NCBI GenBank assembly: GCA_910578715.1 | Contig: CAJTRL010000004.1 | Span: forward strand, 52,598-116,597 | Direction of reading: 5' to 3' | Source: an uncultured Lachnospiraceae bacterium | GTDB lineage: Bacteria; Bacillota; Clostridia; Lachnospirales; Lachnospiraceae | Length of the DNA: 64,000 nt | Shown here: positions 1 through 8,681 of the stretch, one piece after another | Numbering within the stretch: the stretch's first letter is position 1 | Layout: every line of letters begins with the position of its first letter | The notes under the pieces: model-generated | What the model was told of the DNA's origin: nothing | Databases searched by the model: none | The model's input: the letters and a program-made list of their open reading frames with translations, nothing else | Program-made: the position numbers and the translations under genes

Positions 1-3
1 TTC

Positions 4-879
4 TTATGCTTCTGCTTCCTTTTCTGTCAGCATATACTGCACATATGCCATAAACAGAGCGCTTTTCATCGTCTCACCTTCTGCCCGCTCCGCCTTTTCC
101 AGCAGTTTCTCCACAATCTCCATGCCAGTGTCCACATACTTTTCCTTTAACAGGATTCCCATGCGGCATGCTTTCAGAATACAGTAAGCGACGAGAGCTT
201 CCTCTTCTTCCCCGTCCGCTTTCTCTCTGACGTTCAGAACGCTCTTTAAGATTATCTTAAACATATCCTGGAGCTTTCTGTACTGCTCATAAATTTCCAC
301 GCTCATGCAGTCCATCGTATCTGCCAGCGCCGTCAGATACCTGGCTGAGGATAATAACGTCTGACCGCACAGCCCCTTTTCTTCTTCATAAAGCATCCTT
401 TGCGCAGTTTCAAACTGAGCAATAATATCATTGTATTTTTCCTTTTTGTCATACGTCGTCTCATATTCCATATAAAACGGCATCAGCCTGTACAGCGCTT
501 CTACGGCCGCTTCCTTTGAACATTCTTCCTGATATGTAAAATTTCCACGTTCACATCTTGGCATGCCGCGAAGGCAGTCCATCGTTTTTTCTATGGCCAG
601 ACGATATTTTTCCTCTCCTGTCTTATCGTACAGCAAAAAGAGGCATCTGCTCCCGTTCACCCGGTCCGCAGCATTCTCCGCCAGGCCATCCCGAATCTCT
701 CCGTTATCCAGAAGAAACGCATCATAATATTTCCGAATAAAGGCAAACGCATTTTCGTCCCCCGTCGCCCCGTATACGTCTTGTGCGGCAAGAAGGGCGC
801 ATACATCCTCTTCCTTTCCATACTGCTCCGCATACCGGTAATGATTCAGATACGCCGCTATATCGTTTCTCGCTCCCAT
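4..879 (-). CDS. Degenerate GH105/GH88-like (alpha/alpha-barrel) protein
   Basis: 291 aa if started at the second Met (base 879), which has GGAGGG five bases upstream; an ATG at 897 is in frame but lacks a site. The order of segments resembles unsaturated rhamnogalacturonyl hydrolases (GH105): GDENAFAFIRKYYD, NGSRCLFLLYDKTGEEKY, GMPRCERGNF and EALYRLMPFYMEY. These enzymes remove the unsaturated uronate left by pectate or RG lyases. The protein is shorter than the usual 340-380 aa. The catalytic Asp expected before the Leu-Tyr-Met segment appears to be Glu (VEALYRLMPF), and the Trp/His-rich signatures are absent. It may therefore be an inactive or divergent homologue. Its place at the end of a pectin locus fits. 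Family call is an inference from pattern; function uncertain. Confidence 0.55.
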   Translation of the reverse strand: MGARNDIAAYLNHYRYAEQYGKEEDVCALLAAQDVYGATGDENAFAFIRKYYDAFLLDNGEIRDGLAENAADRVNGSRCLFLLYDKTGEEKYRLAIEKTMDCLRGMPRCERGNFTYQEECSKEAAVEALYRLMPFYMEYETTYDKKEKYNDIIAQFETAQRMLYEEEKGLCGQTLLSSARYLTALADTMDCMSVEIYEQYRKLQDMFKIILKSVLNVREKADGEEEEALVAYCILKACRMGILLKEKYVDTGMEIVEKLLEKAERAEGETMKSALFMAYVQYMLTEKEAEA

Positions 880-912
880 GAAAACCCTCCGTTTCATACC
901 TTCTTTTCAACC

Positions 913-958
913 CATTCAGTTCTTCGCCTTTGGCCCTTCAGCTCATTCAGTTCTTCGC
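913..958. repeat. 15-bp direct repeat in intergenic gap
   Basis: CATTCAGTTCTTCGC occurs at 913-927 and again at 944-958 in the gap between the GH105-like gene and the MATE gene. No function is evident; it may be a small local duplication. Confidence 0.6.
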
Positions 959-1006
959 TTCTGGTCTTACAGCCCATTTGCTTTCCCATCTCCGGCTTTT
1001 TGATTC

Positions 1007-2359
1007 TTATATCCGCTTCCTCTTCCAGTATCCTGTTCTGTATATGATATACAGTATTAATGCCGACAGCCCGTTGCTGACTACGACGGAATACCATACG
1101 CTGCGGACTCCGAGATGGAGCCATACTTCCCCCACATAGAGGGTTGCAAACCGGAATACCCAGAGCCTTGCCGCGTCGATAATCATCGTTACTTCCGTAT
1201 GGCCGCTTCCCTGAAACAGTCCCATACTGGAATTGTATACGCCGTTTGCAAAACACCAGAAGGCCATGATGCTTAAAAATTCCGCCGCCATCCCGATTAC
1301 TTCGGCGTCGTCGGAAAAAATCCTGACGATTCCGGTCGATATCGGCATTCTCGACAAAATCATGCCTCCGACAAACAGAAAAATAATACTGCCAATCATC
1401 GACACTTTATAGCCTTTCTCTGCCCTTTCAAACTGCTTTGCCCCTACATTCTGTCCGACAATCGTTGCAACCGCAGAGCCCACGCTGTTTGTCGGCAGTG
1501 TAATCAGACTGTTAATTTTGTTGCCGATTCCGTAAGCCGCCATCGCTTCCGTACCATATTTCAGCACGTTTCTGCTCATCAGCAGAAAGCCAAACTGCAT
1601 GGTGCTTCCGCCAATCGCCGTCGGCAGACCGATAACAAGAATATTTTTTAACTTCTCTTTCTCAAATTTCAGTCTGCGCAAATCGAGATAGACATCCTTC
1701 GTACGGTTCTGTAACAATATAAAAGCGATAACCGCCGGAAATGCTTTTGCACTTACCGTTGCGAGCGCCGCTCCGGCCACACCCATATCGAATACAATCA
1801 TCAGCACCGGGTCCAGAATCAGGTTCAGCGTAATGCCGGCGAGATTCAGCAACATCGGCCGCACTGTATCGCCCTGTGCCTGATTAATTGCCGTATACAT
1901 GTTGACCGTATACAGAAACGGCATATCCAGAATGACCAGCTGCAGATAAGTTTTTCCGCACTCCCACGTCCGCCCCTGGGCACCGAGCCAGGTCACGATT
2001 CCGGGAGTTGCCACCGCACAGAGCACCGCGCATACAATGGAAAAAATCAGCGCACAGGAAAATATCTGATTGGCCATACTTCTTGCGTCTTCGTCGCGCT
2101 TCGCCCCCAGATACTGGGAAATCAGGACGGAGCCGGCCACCGTAATGCCGGAACCGAAATTAATAATGATATTCTGCACCGGCGTGACAAGGTTAATTGC
2201 CGCCAGTTCCTCCGTTCCCAGTTTCCCGAGCCAGTATGTATCTGTCAGATTATACATCGTCTGCAGAAAGCTATTAATGACAACCGGAACGGCGAGTGTC
2301 AGAATCGCTTTCACAATGCTTCCGTTTAACAACAAATCTCGATTGGATTTATTTTTCAT
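1007..2359 (-). CDS. MATE family multidrug/Na+-coupled efflux transporter
   Basis: 450 aa integral membrane protein with about 12 hydrophobic segments. The N-terminus has the typical MATE opening (GSIVKAILTLAVPVVINSF, then LQTMYNLTDTYWLGKLGTEELAA), and the pseudo-symmetric second half starts near residue 225 (LKNILVIGLPTAIGGSTMQF). MATE proteins export cationic drugs or metabolites using Na+ or H+ gradients across the cytoplasmic membrane. The start codon lies two bases after the stop of the ankyrin-GH43 gene, so the two are probably cotranscribed. A GGAG sits rather far upstream (about 15 bases), so translation may depend on coupling. The substrate cannot be read from sequence; the location in a pectin operon may be incidental. 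Confidence 0.9.
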   Translation of the reverse strand: MKNKSNRDLLLNGSIVKAILTLAVPVVINSFLQTMYNLTDTYWLGKLGTEELAAINLVTPVQNIIINFGSGITVAGSVLISQYLGAKRDEDARSMANQIFSCALIFSIVCAVLCAVATPGIVTWLGAQGRTWECGKTYLQLVILDMPFLYTVNMYTAINQAQGDTVRPMLLNLAGITLNLILDPVLMIVFDMGVAGAALATVSAKAFPAVIAFILLQNRTKDVYLDLRRLKFEKEKLKNILVIGLPTAIGGSTMQFGFLLMSRNVLKYGTEAMAAYGIGNKINSLITLPTNSVGSAVATIVGQNVGAKQFERAEKGYKVSMIGSIIFLFVGGMILSRMPISTGIVRIFSDDAEVIGMAAEFLSIMAFWCFANGVYNSSMGLFQGSGHTEVTMIIDAARLWVFRFATLYVGEVWLHLGVRSVWYSVVVSNGLSALILYIIYRTGYWKRKRI

Positions 2360-2361
2360 TT

Positions 2362-4338
2362 TTATTTTGGCAACTCCTGATAATGAAATTTCCGAAATCT
2401 GATATACAGCGGCACATCCCCTGCATAGCCGTATATTCCGGTCATCGCCCCCGTAAAGCGTTTCCCCATAGAAATTCCCTCATCGCACAGATAGTATACA
2501 TTGGATAATTCTGTCAGCGTCTTTTTCTCTTCTTCTACTTTACCACAATAGAATCTCCTGTGCAAATATTCCGTTTCAACACCGAGCACAAATTGTTCTC
2601 CGATAAGCTCTTCTGAAAGAATTTCTTTCGGATGCACAATATCTTCTTTCCCGATGTGCTCTTTTACCTGAACGGACAGTCCGTTTTCCTCTTTCGAAAG
2701 ATAACAGCATACCCAGGTGTTCTCATCATAATAGCATGTAATTCCGGCTTCCTGGCCTTCCGCAAGTTCCGGAACGGTCAGCTCGGCCTCTGCCCGGAAG
2801 CAGAACGCGCTCTGCCTTCTCACCAGAATATTTCTGGCCTGAACGCTTGCCAGCGGACATGCGCTTCCTTTCAAAATCAGTTCTCCATCTTCGAATCGGA
2901 TGGCATCCTTTTCCGGCGGCCGGGGCGTCACAAAATCCCCCGGAAGACCGTCCGCAAAAGTTTTCCGCGGACTTTGTTCTGACAGGTCCTGGCCGGACAG
3001 ATTCCACACAGCCTGATTCTGCCCGGGCAGATTCGGCATCCTCTGCAAAACGCTTGGCCCTTTCAGCCCGTTGACAATCGGCCAGCCATCGGCTGTCCAA
3101 GTAATCGGGTCAAGGGCTGTTTCTCTGCCAAGAATACTATATTGGCCGTCAATTCTTCTGCCGCACAGATAGACCATATACCATTCGCCGTTCTGGGTAC
3201 ATACCGGTTTCCCGTGTCCGCACCGCTGAATGCCGGCTTTTTCATCCATCTGCCGCATAATCGGATTATACGGGCACGGCTCATAATTTCCCATAAGCGT
3301 TCTGCTTCTTGCCACCGTAATCCGATGTCCCGGTCCCGTTCCCCCTTCTGCAAGGAACAAATAATAATATCCGTCTTTTTTCAGAAGATGCGGGCCTTCC
3401 GGCGCGCGTTTCTGGTCTCCGTAAAATAACAGAGAAGCCTCTGAAATCTGCTTCGTGCAATCGCTGTTTAGTTCAAAAATCCGGGCCCCCCTGTTCAAAA
3501 GCATATAATGTCTGCCGTCCTCATGGAAAATAGACGGGTCGATTCCGTCCTCATCTATGATGGCCGGCTCGCTGTATGGACCTTCCGGTCTGTCGGAGCT
3601 GACCACAATCTGCTTCCGGTAAACCGTCCCCGTATCGTTCAGCCGATAGGTAGCCGTTATATAATAACGGCCATTATTATAAGAAATATCCGGAGCCCAG
3701 TAGCCGCGGCCGCCTTCCAGCTCGTCCAGCCGGGCCCATTCCGGGTTCGTAATCGCATGTCCGATAATCTCCCAGTGCACCAAATCCCTGGAATGCGATA
3801 CCGGAATACAGGGGAAGAAAATAAAGGTCGAATTTACCATATAGTAGTCTTCGCCCACCCGGACAATCGACGGGTCTGGAAACATTCCCGAACGAACCGG
3901 ATTATGGTACATTTCTTCATACGGCGCGCCCACCCGTTCCTGATAATAAGCCAGCAGTTCTGTATGGTTATGTTCCCAGGCAATCTGGTAAGGCGTAATC
4001 AAATCCACGTCTCCCGCCGTAATATCCATGCCGACTTTTTCCACCAGGTAACGGTTTGTCTCCACATCTCCCGCTGCAGCAGCGTAATGAAGAATCGTGC
4101 GGTTCTTATCGTCCACCGTATTCATGCTCGCTCTCGAATATTCGACAATATATTTAACAATCGGAAAATTCCCTTCCTGTGCCGCATACAGGCAGAGCGG
4201 AACGCCTTCCTCCGTTTTCATGTCGATACAGGATGGCTCTTCCGTCAAAATCCGCATAACACTGTCCAGGTTCCGTTCTTTAATTGCCTTCTGCAAGGGA
4301 TGTAACGTGAATGTATTCAAAATCCGCATAACCTCCAT
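2362..4338 (-). CDS. Ankyrin-repeat / GH43 glycoside hydrolase fusion
   Basis: About 658 aa. Residues 15-140 (counted from the upstream ATG at 4347) form four ankyrin-like repeats, e.g. PLCLYAAQEGNFPIVKYIVE and RTILHYAAAAGDVETNRYLV. Residues 147-450 are a five-bladed GH43 domain with FPDPS (base D158), IDPSIF (D270) and APEGPH (acid E317). A C-terminal beta-sandwich follows (about 490-661). GH43 enzymes release arabinose or xylose from plant side chains. No signal peptide is seen, so action is cytoplasmic. The first repeat begins almost at the N-terminus, so the start must overlap the previous gene by 48-68 bases. The ATG at 4338 has AAGGAG about ten bases upstream; 4347 and 4329 are alternatives. 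The fusion is in one uninterrupted frame. Confidence 0.88.
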   Translation of the reverse strand: MEVMRILNTFTLHPLQKAIKERNLDSVMRILTEEPSCIDMKTEEGVPLCLYAAQEGNFPIVKYIVEYSRASMNTVDDKNRTILHYAAAAGDVETNRYLVEKVGMDITAGDVDLITPYQIAWEHNHTELLAYYQERVGAPYEEMYHNPVRSGMFPDPSIVRVGEDYYMVNSTFIFFPCIPVSHSRDLVHWEIIGHAITNPEWARLDELEGGRGYWAPDISYNNGRYYITATYRLNDTGTVYRKQIVVSSDRPEGPYSEPAIIDEDGIDPSIFHEDGRHYMLLNRGARIFELNSDCTKQISEASLLFYGDQKRAPEGPHLLKKDGYYYLFLAEGGTGPGHRITVARSRTLMGNYEPCPYNPIMRQMDEKAGIQRCGHGKPVCTQNGEWYMVYLCGRRIDGQYSILGRETALDPITWTADGWPIVNGLKGPSVLQRMPNLPGQNQAVWNLSGQDLSEQSPRKTFADGLPGDFVTPRPPEKDAIRFEDGELILKGSACPLASVQARNILVRRQSAFCFRAEAELTVPELAEGQEAGITCYYDENTWVCCYLSKEENGLSVQVKEHIGKEDIVHPKEILSEELIGEQFVLGVETEYLHRRFYCGKVEEEKKTLTELSNVYYLCDEGISMGKRFTGAMTGIYGYAGDVPLYIRFRKFHYQELPK

Positions 4339-5854
4339 TTCCGGCATTCTCCTTCAGCGCCGTTGCAAACAGTCCTATTTTAGCGCCGACCCATGTATGG
4401 TCGGAAGGCATGAAGTCCGTCTGTACAGCTACTTCTTCCTCTCCCAGTGTAAAAAACATTTTAAATATGGGGCCGTCCTTCCCTTCCTCCATAGCAAACG
4501 AAAAGATAATCTTTTCCGCATTTCCGGCAAGTTTCAAAACATTAGTCTTTTCTTTTACGCTGCCGTCTTCCGCATCATAGGCTTCGGCCTGTACAAGCGT
4601 TTTTTCACCGTTTATCATGCGGACCGCCAGATACGCATAATGGCCGCCCATCATCACCATGCCGGCCTGTTCATTTTCCTGAAGGCCGTCTATGCGCAGA
4701 CAAACAGACGCCTTAAAATAAGGACATACCAGCTTCTGCGTCAATACGTTGGAACAATTCCATAACACCGGTTCTTTTTCTCCGGAAGGATTCAGCGCAT
4801 AAAGTCTCAGAAATCCCGGATTTGCAGTCAGTGAGCAGAAATTATCCTTCGGATTTCCCAGCCATTGCCACATCAGATTCAGTCCGGGCTCTTCAAAGTC
4901 ATCGGAAGCCTCCAGCGAGCTGGGTGCTTCACTGATGCCCGTATTGGGTTTTTTACACACAAGACAAGGTTCTCCGCAGCCATCCTTCGCATTCTGTCCC
5001 ATCACCGGCCAGTCGTTCTCCCATACGACAGGCTGCATATGCACGATACGCCCATACAAGCCCCTGTCCTGAAAATGAAGAAACCACTCATCGCCGTTCA
5101 CCGTGTCCACGAGTCCGCCCTGGTGAGGGCCGTTGACAATCGTATTCCCTTGTTTTAAAACAATCTTCTCTTCATATGGCCCATAGATGTTCTTTGAGCG
5201 CAGCGCAGTCTGCCAGCCCGGCTTAACGCCTCCCGCCGGAGCCAGAATATAATAATAATCGTTTCGCTTATAGACTTTCGGCCCTTCGATTGTTGGCTGT
5301 GTTTCCACGCCGTTATACAGAATGTGGTCTTCTCCAATCGCTTTTGTTCCGTCCTCGGACATCGGAAAAATACCGAGATAGCTCTTAAAACCAATACGGC
5401 TTTTCGCGTAGCCATGAATTACATAGGCTTTACCGTCGTCATCCCAGAACGGACAGGAATCGATGAGCCCTTTTCCTTCCAGCACAAGCACCGGCTTCTC
5501 CCATTTCCCCAGAGGGTCTTCCGCGCTCACCATAAATATCCCTTCATCGGGCATTCCGTAATAAATATAAAAACGTTCGTTATGATATCGAATTGCCGGC
5601 GCCCACACGCCTTTGGAGTGCTGCGGCATATCGTATTTTTCATAATCTATTTTATCTATCGCATAGTTTACGAGTTTCCAGTTCACCAAATCCTTCGACG
5701 TCAGAATCGGAAGTCCGGGCACATAGTTAAAGCTGGACGCCGTCATATAATAGGTATCTCCCACTCTGATAACATCCGGGTCCGAATAGTCCGCAAAAAT
5801 AATCGGATTTTGAAAAGTGCCATCCTCCAAATCAGGTTTCCATAAATATTCCAT
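4280..5854 (-). CDS. GH43 (subfamily 12-like) beta-xylosidase / alpha-L-arabinofuranosidase
   Basis: 524 aa, no signal peptide. Residues 15-310 are the GH43 five-bladed propeller: SDPDVI gives the catalytic base D25, LIDSCPF the pKa-modulating D132, and TIEGPK the acid E190. The WAPAIRYHNERFYIYYG blade motif is present. Residues 340-520 form the C-terminal beta-sandwich common in intracellular GH43 enzymes, ending in FEYIHV. The predicted job is exo-removal of xylose or arabinose from imported pectin or xylan oligosaccharides. GGGAG lies eight bases before the ATG. It overlaps the start of the ankyrin-GH43 gene, implying translational coupling. Exact substrate cannot be assigned. Confidence 0.92.
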   Translation of the reverse strand: MEYLWKPDLEDGTFQNPIIFADYSDPDVIRVGDTYYMTASSFNYVPGLPILTSKDLVNWKLVNYAIDKIDYEKYDMPQHSKGVWAPAIRYHNERFYIYYGMPDEGIFMVSAEDPLGKWEKPVLVLEGKGLIDSCPFWDDDGKAYVIHGYAKSRIGFKSYLGIFPMSEDGTKAIGEDHILYNGVETQPTIEGPKVYKRNDYYYILAPAGGVKPGWQTALRSKNIYGPYEEKIVLKQGNTIVNGPHQGGLVDTVNGDEWFLHFQDRGLYGRIVHMQPVVWENDWPVMGQNAKDGCGEPCLVCKKPNTGISEAPSSLEASDDFEEPGLNLMWQWLGNPKDNFCSLTANPGFLRLYALNPSGEKEPVLWNCSNVLTQKLVCPYFKASVCLRIDGLQENEQAGMVMMGGHYAYLAVRMINGEKTLVQAEAYDAEDGSVKEKTNVLKLAGNAEKIIFSFAMEEGKDGPIFKMFFTLGEEEVAVQTDFMPSDHTWVGAKIGLFATALKENAGNGGYADFEYIHVTSLAEGN

Positions 5855-5912
5855 TTTACACGCTCCCTTCTCTCTAATCGAGTAGGGAAGATTTTCTCCC
5901 TGCTCGCCGCGC

Positions 5913-5995
5913 GGGGCGCATGCTGCGTTGGCAGCAAACTTCTATATGCGCCCCTGTGCATAAAACAGGCTCAAGGTTATGCCCCTGAGCCTGTT
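5913..5995. terminator. Two consecutive hairpins between acetylesterase and GH43 genes
   Basis: First hairpin (minus-strand order): arms AACAGGCTCA / TGAGCCTGTT at 5964-5973 and 5986-5995, followed on the minus strand by TTTTATG, a plausible terminator for the acetylesterase unit. Second: GGGGCGCAT (5913-5921) pairs with ATGCGCCCC (5946-5954) and encloses GCTGC-gttg-GCAGC. The second lacks a U-tract and may be a 5' leader structure for the GH43 operon. Confidence 0.6.
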
Positions 5996-6000
5996 CATTA

Positions 6001-6687
6001 TCATAATTCGTCTAACAATAAGTCTTTGTAGACTCCGCCCAATTCTTTTAACCCTCTGGCGATACATCCTCCATACATCACAGCCCCGGCATACTGCAGA
6101 TGCGTATTATCCGCAAGCCCTTCCATATGGTATGGATATTTCCCTTCCGGTATGTGCATATACCAGCTCTTGGAAGCCTCCGCTCCAACTCTGGTCATCT
6201 CCGCGCGGCTCATGCTATTCAAATCGATTAACGGTACATCCAGCTTCTTCGCCGTCTGCTTCATCGCTTCCACATAATCGCCATGCTCTCCCGGACCGAG
6301 CGTATTTTCGTCGATAAAACATCTTCTTTCCAAAGGTGTTATCAGTACCGGCAAAGCCTTCTTATTCCTCGCTACATTAACAAACTTCTCCAGATTGACC
6401 ATATAATCGGAAAAAGGTTCCGTATATCTTTCGGGGTCCTCCTTCTTTTCATCGTTATGTCCAAACTGAATAAAAAGAAAGTCTCCTTCCGAAATTTTGT
6501 CATAAATAGCGGGAAGTCTGGATTCATCGATAAAGCTCTTCGTGCTTCTGCCGTTCTTCGCATGATTTTCGACTTTCACTTCCGGTTTCAAAAACAAGTG
6601 AAATACCTGGCCAATACCCGTCTGCGGATACGTCATAATTCCATTATACTGTACGGTGGAATCACCGGCCCAAAAAATTGTTGCCAT
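6001..6687 (-). CDS. Rhamnogalacturonan acetylesterase (SGNH/GDSL hydrolase)
   Basis: 228 aa. Block I is AGDST with nucleophile S10; block III is FGHNDEKK with oxyanion N78; block V is DNTHLQ with D193 and H196. This matches the RhgT-type CE12 acetylesterases that remove acetyl groups from the galacturonate of RG-I. No signal peptide is visible, so it acts on imported oligosaccharides. Ribosome site GGAGGAG lies just upstream of the ATG. It follows the ABC permease genes with 47 bases between and is probably the last gene of the importer operon. Confidence 0.9.
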   Translation of the reverse strand: MATIFWAGDSTVQYNGIMTYPQTGIGQVFHLFLKPEVKVENHAKNGRSTKSFIDESRLPAIYDKISEGDFLFIQFGHNDEKKEDPERYTEPFSDYMVNLEKFVNVARNKKALPVLITPLERRCFIDENTLGPGEHGDYVEAMKQTAKKLDVPLIDLNSMSRAEMTRVGAEASKSWYMHIPEGKYPYHMEGLADNTHLQYAGAVMYGGCIARGLKELGGVYKDLLLDEL

Positions 6688-6733
6688 ACTTACTCCTCCA
6701 GTTATACTCCAAAGGAATAAAAACCTCCGATTT

Positions 6734-7576
6734 TTATTCTTTTACAGCACCGATATTAACACCCTGTACAAAATATTTCTGTAAGAAAGGATACAGAATC
6801 ATGAACGGGATAATAACAACGATAATCGCTGCGTTTTTAATCGTATTTTCCGTCGCGTTTCCGGACGCCGTAGGCAAATCGCTGCCCATAATCATACCAC
6901 GCAGCTTCATCTGGAAGTTATATAAATCGGAATTGTTAATATACAGTTTGTAATGTGTATAATCGTTCCAGTAAGATACCGCATACATCAGACCGATGGA
7001 AGCAAGCGCCGGTTTCGACATCGGAAGCACGATTCTGACAAAAGTCTGCATCGGCGTACTGCCATCCAGCGTGGCGGCCTCATACAGACTGGCCGGAATC
7101 CCCTCAAAGAAGTTCCTCATCAAAACCAGATTGTATACATTCAACGCCGGATACAGGATAACAACCCACAGGGTATTCGTCAGATGGAGCTGTCTCAATA
7201 CCAGATAAGTAGGAATCATACCACCGTTGAAAATCATCGTAAACAATAACAGATTGGCAAAGATACCGCGCCCAGGCATTTCCCACTGAATCAGCACATA
7301 TGCGCCGAGCGTCGATAAAGTAAGCGCCAGCAGCGTACCGACAATCGTCGTGAACACGGAAATCAACAACGGACGGGACAGCGTCGGGTTCGACAATACC
7401 TGCTGATAACCGTCAAGTCCGAATTTTTCCGGCCACAGTTTCATACCATAAGCGGTTTTTAAATCAAAGGAGTCAACCAGTATCTTCCAGATTGGAATAA
7501 TAATTATCAAAGCAAGGATAATAAATACGATGCCGTTTACAACCGAGAAGACTTCTATTTTCTTTTTCTTTTTCAT
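6734..7576 (-). CDS. ABC sugar importer permease, LplC/YtcP type (CUT1)
   Basis: 280 aa when started at the ATG at 7576, which has GGAGGGAG nine bases upstream; the longer frame would overlap the preceding permease. Six membrane spans are expected. The ATPase-contact loop is EAATLDGSTPMQTFVRIVLP near residue 190. It forms a heterodimer with the permease just upstream and uses an unlinked MsmX-type ATPase, as is usual for this family, since no ATPase gene is present here. Neighbouring enzymes suggest RG-I or pectin oligosaccharides as cargo. Confidence 0.92.
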   Translation of the reverse strand: MKKKKKIEVFSVVNGIVFIILALIIIIPIWKILVDSFDLKTAYGMKLWPEKFGLDGYQQVLSNPTLSRPLLISVFTTIVGTLLALTLSTLGAYVLIQWEMPGRGIFANLLLFTMIFNGGMIPTYLVLRQLHLTNTLWVVILYPALNVYNLVLMRNFFEGIPASLYEAATLDGSTPMQTFVRIVLPMSKPALASIGLMYAVSYWNDYTHYKLYINNSDLYNFQMKLRGMIMGSDLPTASGNATENTIKNAAIIVVIIPFMILYPFLQKYFVQGVNIGAVKE

Positions 7577-7590
7577 ATCGCTTCTCCCTC

Positions 7591-8553
7591 CTATACAATT
7601 CCGCGGCCTTCGCGTACTTTCTTGCTCCACTGGTTACATACGAGCACAAGCACCATGCCGACTAATGATTTGAATAGACCAACGGCGGTCGTATATCCAT
7701 AGTTCGGAATCGAACCACTGTTAAAACTCTGATAATAGATATATGTTTCGAGAACATTGGATACATCCAGTACTGCATCGTTCTGCAATACGAAAGCTGC
7801 CTCGAACAAATTCATGACCTTAGCAAGGTTCAGAATGATAACGGTCAAAATCGTATTTGCAAGCGCGGGGAAGGTAATATAACGCATTTTGCCCCAGCGC
7901 CCGGCGCCATCAATGGCCGCCGCCTCATAGAGTTCCACGTTCATGCCGGCGAGCGTTGCCATAAAGATAACGGTCTGCCAGCCGGTTTCTTTCCAAAGCT
8001 GAATCGCGTAGAACGTTCCTCTCCATGTTTTGGAACTTCCCAGGAAATAAATCATATTATTGGCATCGACCAGTCCGAGATTTACAAGGAGCGTGTTCAC
8101 AAGGCCCTGGCCGGTAGGAGCCAGAATCAAGGAGAACAGGGACGCCGTAACAACCCACGATAAGAAGTGGGGCAGATAAATAATTGTCTGAACTACTTTC
8201 TTAAAATGAATGTTGATAATTTCATTCAGAAACAGAGAAACCACAACCGCTACCAATGTCGTTAAAACCAGCCGGATAACGCTGATTTGCAGTGTGTTCC
8301 AGAATGCCGACCAGAATCCCGGCATACCAAACATCTTGCTGAAGTTCTCAAATGCTACAAACTTCGGCTCTTTGATGCCATTATAATTTGTAAAAGCGAA
8401 TCTTACCCCAAGCATGGGCAGATAATAGAAAATAATTGCAAAAACCAGAACCGGAAGAAACATCACATAAAATCCTGCATATTTCTTCATCCTAACCCCC
8501 AATGGCTTGTTTGAACCCGGTTTCTGCTTGGAAACTGACTGTTTTTTACTCAT
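7591..8553 (-). CDS. ABC sugar importer permease, LplB/YteP type (CUT1)
   Basis: 320 aa with a charged cytoplasmic N-terminus and six hydrophobic spans. The EAA loop is EAAAIDGAGRWGKMRYITFP. It ends 14 bases before the LplC-type start, the normal order in these operons. LplB/YteP homologues in Bacillus import complex RG-type saccharides; here the pairing with an acetylesterase and GH43 enzymes supports a similar role. AAGGAAGAGAGG precedes the ATG. Confidence 0.92.
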   Translation of the reverse strand: MSKKQSVSKQKPGSNKPLGVRMKKYAGFYVMFLPVLVFAIIFYYLPMLGVRFAFTNYNGIKEPKFVAFENFSKMFGMPGFWSAFWNTLQISVIRLVLTTLVAVVVSLFLNEIINIHFKKVVQTIIYLPHFLSWVVTASLFSLILAPTGQGLVNTLLVNLGLVDANNMIYFLGSSKTWRGTFYAIQLWKETGWQTVIFMATLAGMNVELYEAAAIDGAGRWGKMRYITFPALANTILTVIILNLAKVMNLFEAAFVLQNDAVLDVSNVLETYIYYQSFNSGSIPNYGYTTAVGLFKSLVGMVLVLVCNQWSKKVREGRGIV

Positions 8554-8606
8554 GAATGCCTCTCTTCCTTCCCCGATAAAAATAATTTACCTTATTTTGG
8601 TGAATG

Positions 8607-8639
8607 ATATGGAGCTATGGAAGTCCCATAGCTCCATAT
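8607..8639. other. Perfect 14-bp stem-loop between binding-protein and permease genes
   Basis: Arms 8607-8620 and 8626-8639 pair perfectly (ATATGGAGCTATGG with its complement) around a five-base loop. On the minus strand no U-run follows. The position, directly after the solute-binding protein gene and before the permeases, suggests an mRNA 3'-end stabiliser or partial terminator that gives more binding protein than permease, as known for malE-type operons. That role is inferred. Confidence 0.7.
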
Positions 8640-8681
8640 TTCTTATTTTTCCAAAAATCGCTCAGAGGAAAAAGTATTTAA

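Noticed and set aside
3508..4305. 265-codon plus-strand open frame opposite the ankyrin-GH43 gene
   Set aside because: Composition rich in Arg, His and Ile without motifs; shadow of the fusion gene.
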